A stretch of 56,818 nt of DNA from a virus. The DNA lies in the IMG/VR virus record IMGVR_UViG_3300042197_002516, positions 1 through 56,818 of that record; one strand, given 5' to 3'. Position 1 is the stretch's first letter; every line of letters begins with the position of its first letter. The notes under the pieces were generated by a model. It had not been told where the DNA came from, made no database searches, and was given only the letters and a program-made list of their open reading frames with translations. The translations under genes were made by a program, and so were the position numbers. Shown here one piece after another: positions 53,279-56,818 of the stretch.

Positions 53279-56200
53279 TTAGCAAGGTTGTACACCAGTA
53301 GCTGTACGATAAATCCAAGCCAAATACTGCTCGTTAGTGCATAATTGCTCTAGTACTTGATAACCTTCTCCAATCATCAAGGTCTTAAATTGATCTACAG
53401 CGGTACCTACTGTTGCTCTCCTCATACTACCACTATCATCTATAAAAATGACTATTCTTATTGGTTGTGAAGAAGACGGCGTTGGCATAGTAGTCCATAT
53501 GGATTCCTTTTTACTTTTAATAAAATTACCAGTTAAAGTTTGTCCAGCCACGGGACAGCTAGGAGCTCCTCTAGGAGTATCCACAATATTAGTTAATGGA
53601 ATAGGCATAGCGGGATTTGCATTAGATGGAAATATACCCATAGTCTGACAACTATTTAGTCTAACATGAAATAAAATAATTTTAGACGGATCATATCCTT
53701 GAGTTTGAATTAGACTATTAAAGTTATTAACGTCAGTAGTCCATGTTCCTGTACTAGTATTATAAACCGGGTCGCTTTCATCAATAAATACCATGATATA
53801 ATCTTGAGCATTAATAATGCTTGATGCTGGAGACGGGGTTGGGGTACGAGTAGGAGTCGGACTTAGTGACGGAATTGGAGTAGTAGTTACTGTTGGTGTC
53901 ACAGTTCGTGTTGGAGTATTAGTAGGAGTAACTGATCGAGTGGGAGTAGTAGGAAGAGTTTTGGTTGGTGTTGGTGTGCGTGTTACATTACAAACTCCAT
54001 GATTATTACAAATTACAGAATAAGTAGTATCAGAATTAATATTAGAAGAATAATGAACAATTTCATTGTTATTAGCTAAAACTTTAACATTTAATGACCA
54101 TGATGTGATAATTTTATGTTTCTTAATTAGTAAAGGAATAGATAATGACTCTGCTGATGCTTTAAATGAATAACTATATTTATCCAAATATATATTATAT
54201 GGGCTTAGTTTGTCTACAGAAAATAAAACAGTATATTCTGTATCAGGAATAAGCTCATCAAGCTGTATGAAAATAGAATCAGAAGTATACTCCCACGGAC
54301 CTATACCATATTCGTCTACATCAGAACATCCTGGTTCATCGTCACTCTGAGTAGCATAATTCCAATATCCACTATTTAATCCTGATCCTTTATAAAAAGC
54401 TGCTTTATACATTTCATTAAATAAAGGAAGATAATAAGCTCCAGATGGATTTGTTACTATTAAATTTTCATTATTACATCTATTAATTCTAATATTTGAT
54501 ATATATGCACCAGAGTTATCTACAGCACAATCAACATCGTTCATAGTTAAATATAATCTTCCATTAGCAGCAATTCTACTATTAGTATAATTAGTTCCTA
54601 CTAAAAATGGAGATCCATTTTCTCCAATTTTGCCTATCAAAGCAAAATTAGGTAATGATTCTGCTCCATCCATTTTGCAGTTGTCTGAACTTGAAAGAAT
54701 GAGACCCGTTGGAGAAGATACTGCATTTGGGTTTGATGACCACCTTATAGTACCAGATGATAATATATCTACATCATCATTAGTATTAATATCAATTAAT
54801 GTATCTACCCACGTTAACAAATTTCCGCTAATTGTTATCTGCTTATTTGTGTATAGTTCATAAACTCCAGAGTCCGTATTTCTAGTATTGAAATCTGATA
54901 CTTTATTATGTAACCAATTACAATATCTAGCTGCCATAAACCAATTGATACCAACAACTGGTTTGTCATTCATGTTTTCTTTTACTCTATATTTAGATCC
55001 AAAGTCTTGATATTCGTCATATATTATGCCGTTATTATAAGAATTGACAGCAGAATATACCTTCTCTGGGTATACTACTGGCTGACCAAAACCGTTTGTA
55101 ATGGTAGATGACTGATAAAAAGTTCCACTAGGATCAACAATGTTCAGATATTTAGCATAGTCTTGATTAGTAACTTCTAATCGATTAATGAGATACTCAT
55201 GATCTACACCTCCAACTGTTTTAATTGTAGATCCAGCCAAATCTTTTAATCCTATAGTTCTAGCATTAGCATTAAATATTATAGGCGTAGTATTGCCTAT
55301 ATCATTATCTATGTCTATAGTGTACCAATTGCCGGTGCTTGTGTCATGTCCGTATAGAGTATTATTTGCAAAAGAGATCTGTAGTCCAGTATTACTCACG
55401 CCTCCGTGAATAGTGCCACTGACTAACAGTGTTGGATTATGATAAGGTGGCACTGTATTTTCATTTAAATTAATACCATATAATAAACCTTGTTGGGTTA
55501 TGCCATAAAGCATTCCTTCATATATAGCAATGTCATTTACATCATTATTGATTCCCAATCCCATAGGCACTGTCCATTTTTCATAGCCAGTAGCACACGG
55601 GATGCCAGACAAACTAGAGATATTAATCTTATATATATCGTCTGTTTGATTATCAAAATACCAATAACCGTTGTTATAATATGATGCATTAGTGATCGAT
55701 CCGGATAAGTATGCCGATCCGGAGATAACTGGTTGTGGGAGTTCTTGAGTATTTGTATTAGTATTTATTTTACTAAAATATAATCCTGATGGCGAGACAC
55801 CATCTCCATTATAGTGGTAATATAACGTATTGTTGTCATATGCTAATGCGTCTACGAAATCTAGATTTAAGAAAGAATTATGAGTTAAAGTATTAGAAGC
55901 CAGCTTAGTATTAGGATTAATGCCCCAAATATTATTATTTACATCAATACCATATATATTACTATCATTAAATCCATAGGGAGCATTACCCGTATCTGCT
56001 ATTCTAGTAAAATTAGATAAAGAGAGAGGATTATTTTTAGAAGCTAATCTGAAACCAACATGATCTAAGCAACTATATGAACTATATGTTCCTGGCACTA
56101 CTCCATAATTATTATGTATATAATCTTTAGATATACGATTAGCAGCATCCATATAAGATCCACCAAACAGTAAATAAGTATATGCGTCATACGAGCCGTG

Positions 56201-56818
56201 AACAAAACCAATCTGATCCGATGTCCATTCCCAAACATTTCCGCTCATATCAAAGGTTCCATATGAACTAGGACCGCCATTATAACCTACTGATGAAACA
56301 TTTGTAGATCCCTGCCATTCCACACATCTATTATAGTTAGCCTTGTTTAAATTATCGATATCTAAGCCTGGCAATAAAATATTTAGGCTTGGCGTTGGCG
56401 TGGGTGAAGATGTGATAGTAGGAGTCGCAGTTGGCGTTACAGTATTCGTTGGAGTAGCAGTGGGTGTGACTGTTCTTGTAGGAGTAATAGTTGGCGTTAC
56501 AGTATTTGTTGGAGTAATAGTTGGCGTTACAGTATTTGTTGGAGTAATAGTTGGCGTTACAGTATTTGTAGGAGTAGGAGTCGGAGTTAATGTCATAGAC
56601 AGTGACGGAGTAATACTAGGAGTTAAAGATCTAGTTGGCGTTACAGTATTTGTTGGAGTAATAGTTGGCGTTCTGGTGGCCGTAGGAGTACGAGTCGGAG
56701 TTAATGTCATAGACAGTGACGGAGTAATACTAGGAGTTAAAGATCTAGTTGGCGTTACAGTATTTGTTGGAGTAATAGTTGGCGTTCTGGTGGCCGTAGG
56801 AGTACGAGTCGGAGTTAA
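53279..56818 (-). CDS. Large adhesin: Thr-Pro repeats, FGE halves, propeller-like region, PA-IL-like lectin, VWA-like domain (N-terminus outside window)
   Basis: The frame stays open through the window end (at least 1179 residues; no start is forced by the ATG at 56710). In order: Thr-Pro repeats (56818-56380), an FGE C-half ([24 protein letters not shown]; about 56340-56040), a region of repeated Y/W-rich blades like a beta-propeller (about 56020-55230), an FGE N-half ([33 protein letters not shown]). A PA-IL-like lectin insert follows (about 54850-54480, [13 protein letters not shown]), then the end of the FGE N-half ([15 protein letters not shown]), another Thr-Pro stalk (54000-53820), and a C-terminal VWA-like domain with FIDDSGSM near 53440. 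A host-binding tail protein is the best inference. Confidence 0.65.
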   Translation of the reverse strand, partial: LTPTRTPTATRTPTITPTNTVTPTRSLTPSITPSLSMTLTPTRTPTATRTPTITPTNTVTPTRSLTPSITPSLSMTLTPTPTPTNTVTPTITPTNTVTPTITPTNTVTPTITPTRTVTPTATPTNTVTPTATPTITSSPTPTPSLNILLPGLDIDNLNKANYNRCVEWQGSTNVSSVGYNGGPSSYGTFDMSGNVWEWTSDQIGFVHGSYDAYTYLLFGGSYMDAANRISKDYIHNNYGVVPGTYSSYSCLDHVGFRLASKNNPLSLSNFTRIADTGNAPYGFNDSNIYGIDVNNNIWGINPNTKLASNTLTHNSFLNLDFVDALAYDNNTLYYHYNGDGVSPSGLYFSKINTNTNTQELPQPVISGSAYLSGSITNASYYNNGYWYFDNQTDDIYKINISSLSGIPCATGYEKWTVPMGLGINNDVNDIAIYEGMLYGITQQGLLYGINLNENTVPPYHNPTLLVSGTIHGGVSNTGLQISFANNTLYGHDTSTGNWYTIDIDNDIGNTTPIIFNANARTIGLKDLAGSTIKTVGGVDHEYLINRLEVTNQDYAKYLNIVDPSGTFYQSSTITNGFGQPVVYPEKVYSAVNSYNNGIIYDEYQDFGSKYRVKENMNDKPVVGINWFMAARYCNWLHNKVSDFNTRNTDSGVYELYTNKQITISGNLLTWVDTLIDINTNDDVDILSSGTIRWSSNPNAVSSPTGLILSSSDNCKMDGAESLPNFALIGKIGENGSPFLVGTNYTNSRIAANGRLYLTMNDVDCAVDNSGAYISNIRINRCNNENLIVTNPSGAYYLPLFNEMYKAAFYKGSGLNSGYWNYATQSDDEPGCSDVDEYGIGPWEYTSDSIFIQLDELIPDTEYTVLFSVDKLSPYNIYLDKYSYSFKASAESLSIPLLIKKHKIITSWSLNVKVLANNNEIVHYSSNINSDTTYSVICNNHGVCNVTRTPTPTKTLPTTPTRSVTPTNTPTRTVTPTVTTTPIPSLSPTPTRTPTPSPASSIINAQDYIMVFIDESDPVYNTSTGTWTTDVNNFNSLIQTQGYDPSKIILFHVRLNSCQTMGIFPSNANPAMPIPLTNIVDTPRGAPSCPVAGQTLTGNFIKSKKESIWTTMPTPSSSQPIRIVIFIDDSGSMRRATVGTAVDQFKTLMIGEGYQVLEQLCTNEQYLAWIYRTATGVQPC
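56481..56570. repeat. Three tandem copies of a 30-bp unit
   Basis: Units start at 56481, 56511 and 56541, each beginning ggagtaatagttggcgttac; the third differs by one base near its end. Each codes a 10-residue Thr-Pro stalk unit ([10 protein letters not shown] type) on the minus strand. Confidence 0.9.
56581..56818. repeat. Perfect 114-bp tandem repeat reaching the window end
   Basis: Copy 1 is 56581-56694, copy 2 is 56695-56808, and a third begins at 56809 and is cut by the window end. I find no difference between the two full copies. Each codes 38 residues of Thr-Pro stalk. The end of the window inside such a repeat suggests the assembly stopped here because the repeat could not be resolved. 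Confidence 0.92.

Noticed and set aside
51789-56818. Diversity-generating retroelement, suspected because the adhesins have FGE/C-type-lectin folds
   Set aside because: No reverse transcriptase, template repeat with A-specific differences or accessory gene is visible in the window; the repeats present are perfect Thr-Pro stalk repeats.

Overview
The window is a 57-kb piece of a large, AT-rich, tailed double-stranded DNA phage, most likely assembled from a metagenome. It carries a nearly complete phage replication and nucleotide-metabolism set (class I ribonucleotide reductase, dUTPase, dCMP deaminase, dNMP kinase, RecA/UvsX-type recombinase, DnaB-type helicase, DnaG-type primase, Pol III alpha, proofreading exonuclease, SSB, PhoH). 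A late block of very large tail or baseplate proteins follows on the opposite strand. There is no rRNA, recognisable tRNA, integrase or CRISPR array. No host can be named from sequence alone. The FGE/SUMF1-like domains and Thr-Pro linkers of the adhesins resemble proteins of environmental bacteria.

Layout. (1) 1-3344: end of a glycosyltransferase (GT) module, with a truncated gene, a GT-A enzyme and a two-domain GT4+GT2 enzyme. (2) 3345-3895: a scar-like stretch. It has a consensus sigma70 promoter, a 5' fragment of a second dCMP deaminase gene, and a GC-rich (about 61%) island that folds into several nested stems and is a candidate structured RNA. (3) 3896-7874: a cassette of small membrane proteins (holin-like candidates) around a papain-like cysteine peptidase, ending in a GlsB/YeaQ-type membrane protein. 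(4) 7948-11701: nucleotide metabolism behind a perfect consensus promoter. (5) 11771-17638: PhoH, an HNH endonuclease, small zinc-ribbon and unknown proteins (including a paralogous pair), RecA-like recombinase and a PD-(D/E)XK nuclease. (6) 17652-26829: the replisome, in which Pol III alpha is split into two genes with a 59-residue protein and a DnaQ-type exonuclease between them; SSB follows behind its own promoter and is closed by a strong terminator. (7) 26892-32713: seven tightly overlapping genes of glycosyltransferase, nucleotidyltransferase and related type. (8) 32688-34549: a NUMOD3-type homing nuclease, a candidate single-strand annealing protein and a zinc-ribbon protein.

At about 34,550 the coding strand flips. 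Everything from 34,556 to the right end is on the minus strand: a small Cys-rich protein, giant proteins of 2711 and 2217 residues, a 683-residue tail/baseplate-type protein, and two adhesin-like proteins with FGE-like (C-type-lectin-fold) domains, Thr-Pro repeats, a PA-IL-like lectin domain and a VWA-like domain. The last gene runs off the window inside a perfect 114-bp tandem repeat.

How the genes work together: the left and centre supply dNTPs, copy and recombine the genome and encode likely lysis proteins. The two sugar modules could decorate virion, DNA or host glycans. The minus-strand block builds the host-recognition end of the virion. The most unusual items are the apparently circularly permuted FGE domains (one with a lectin nested inside), the split DNA polymerase, and the promoter plus structured-RNA island.
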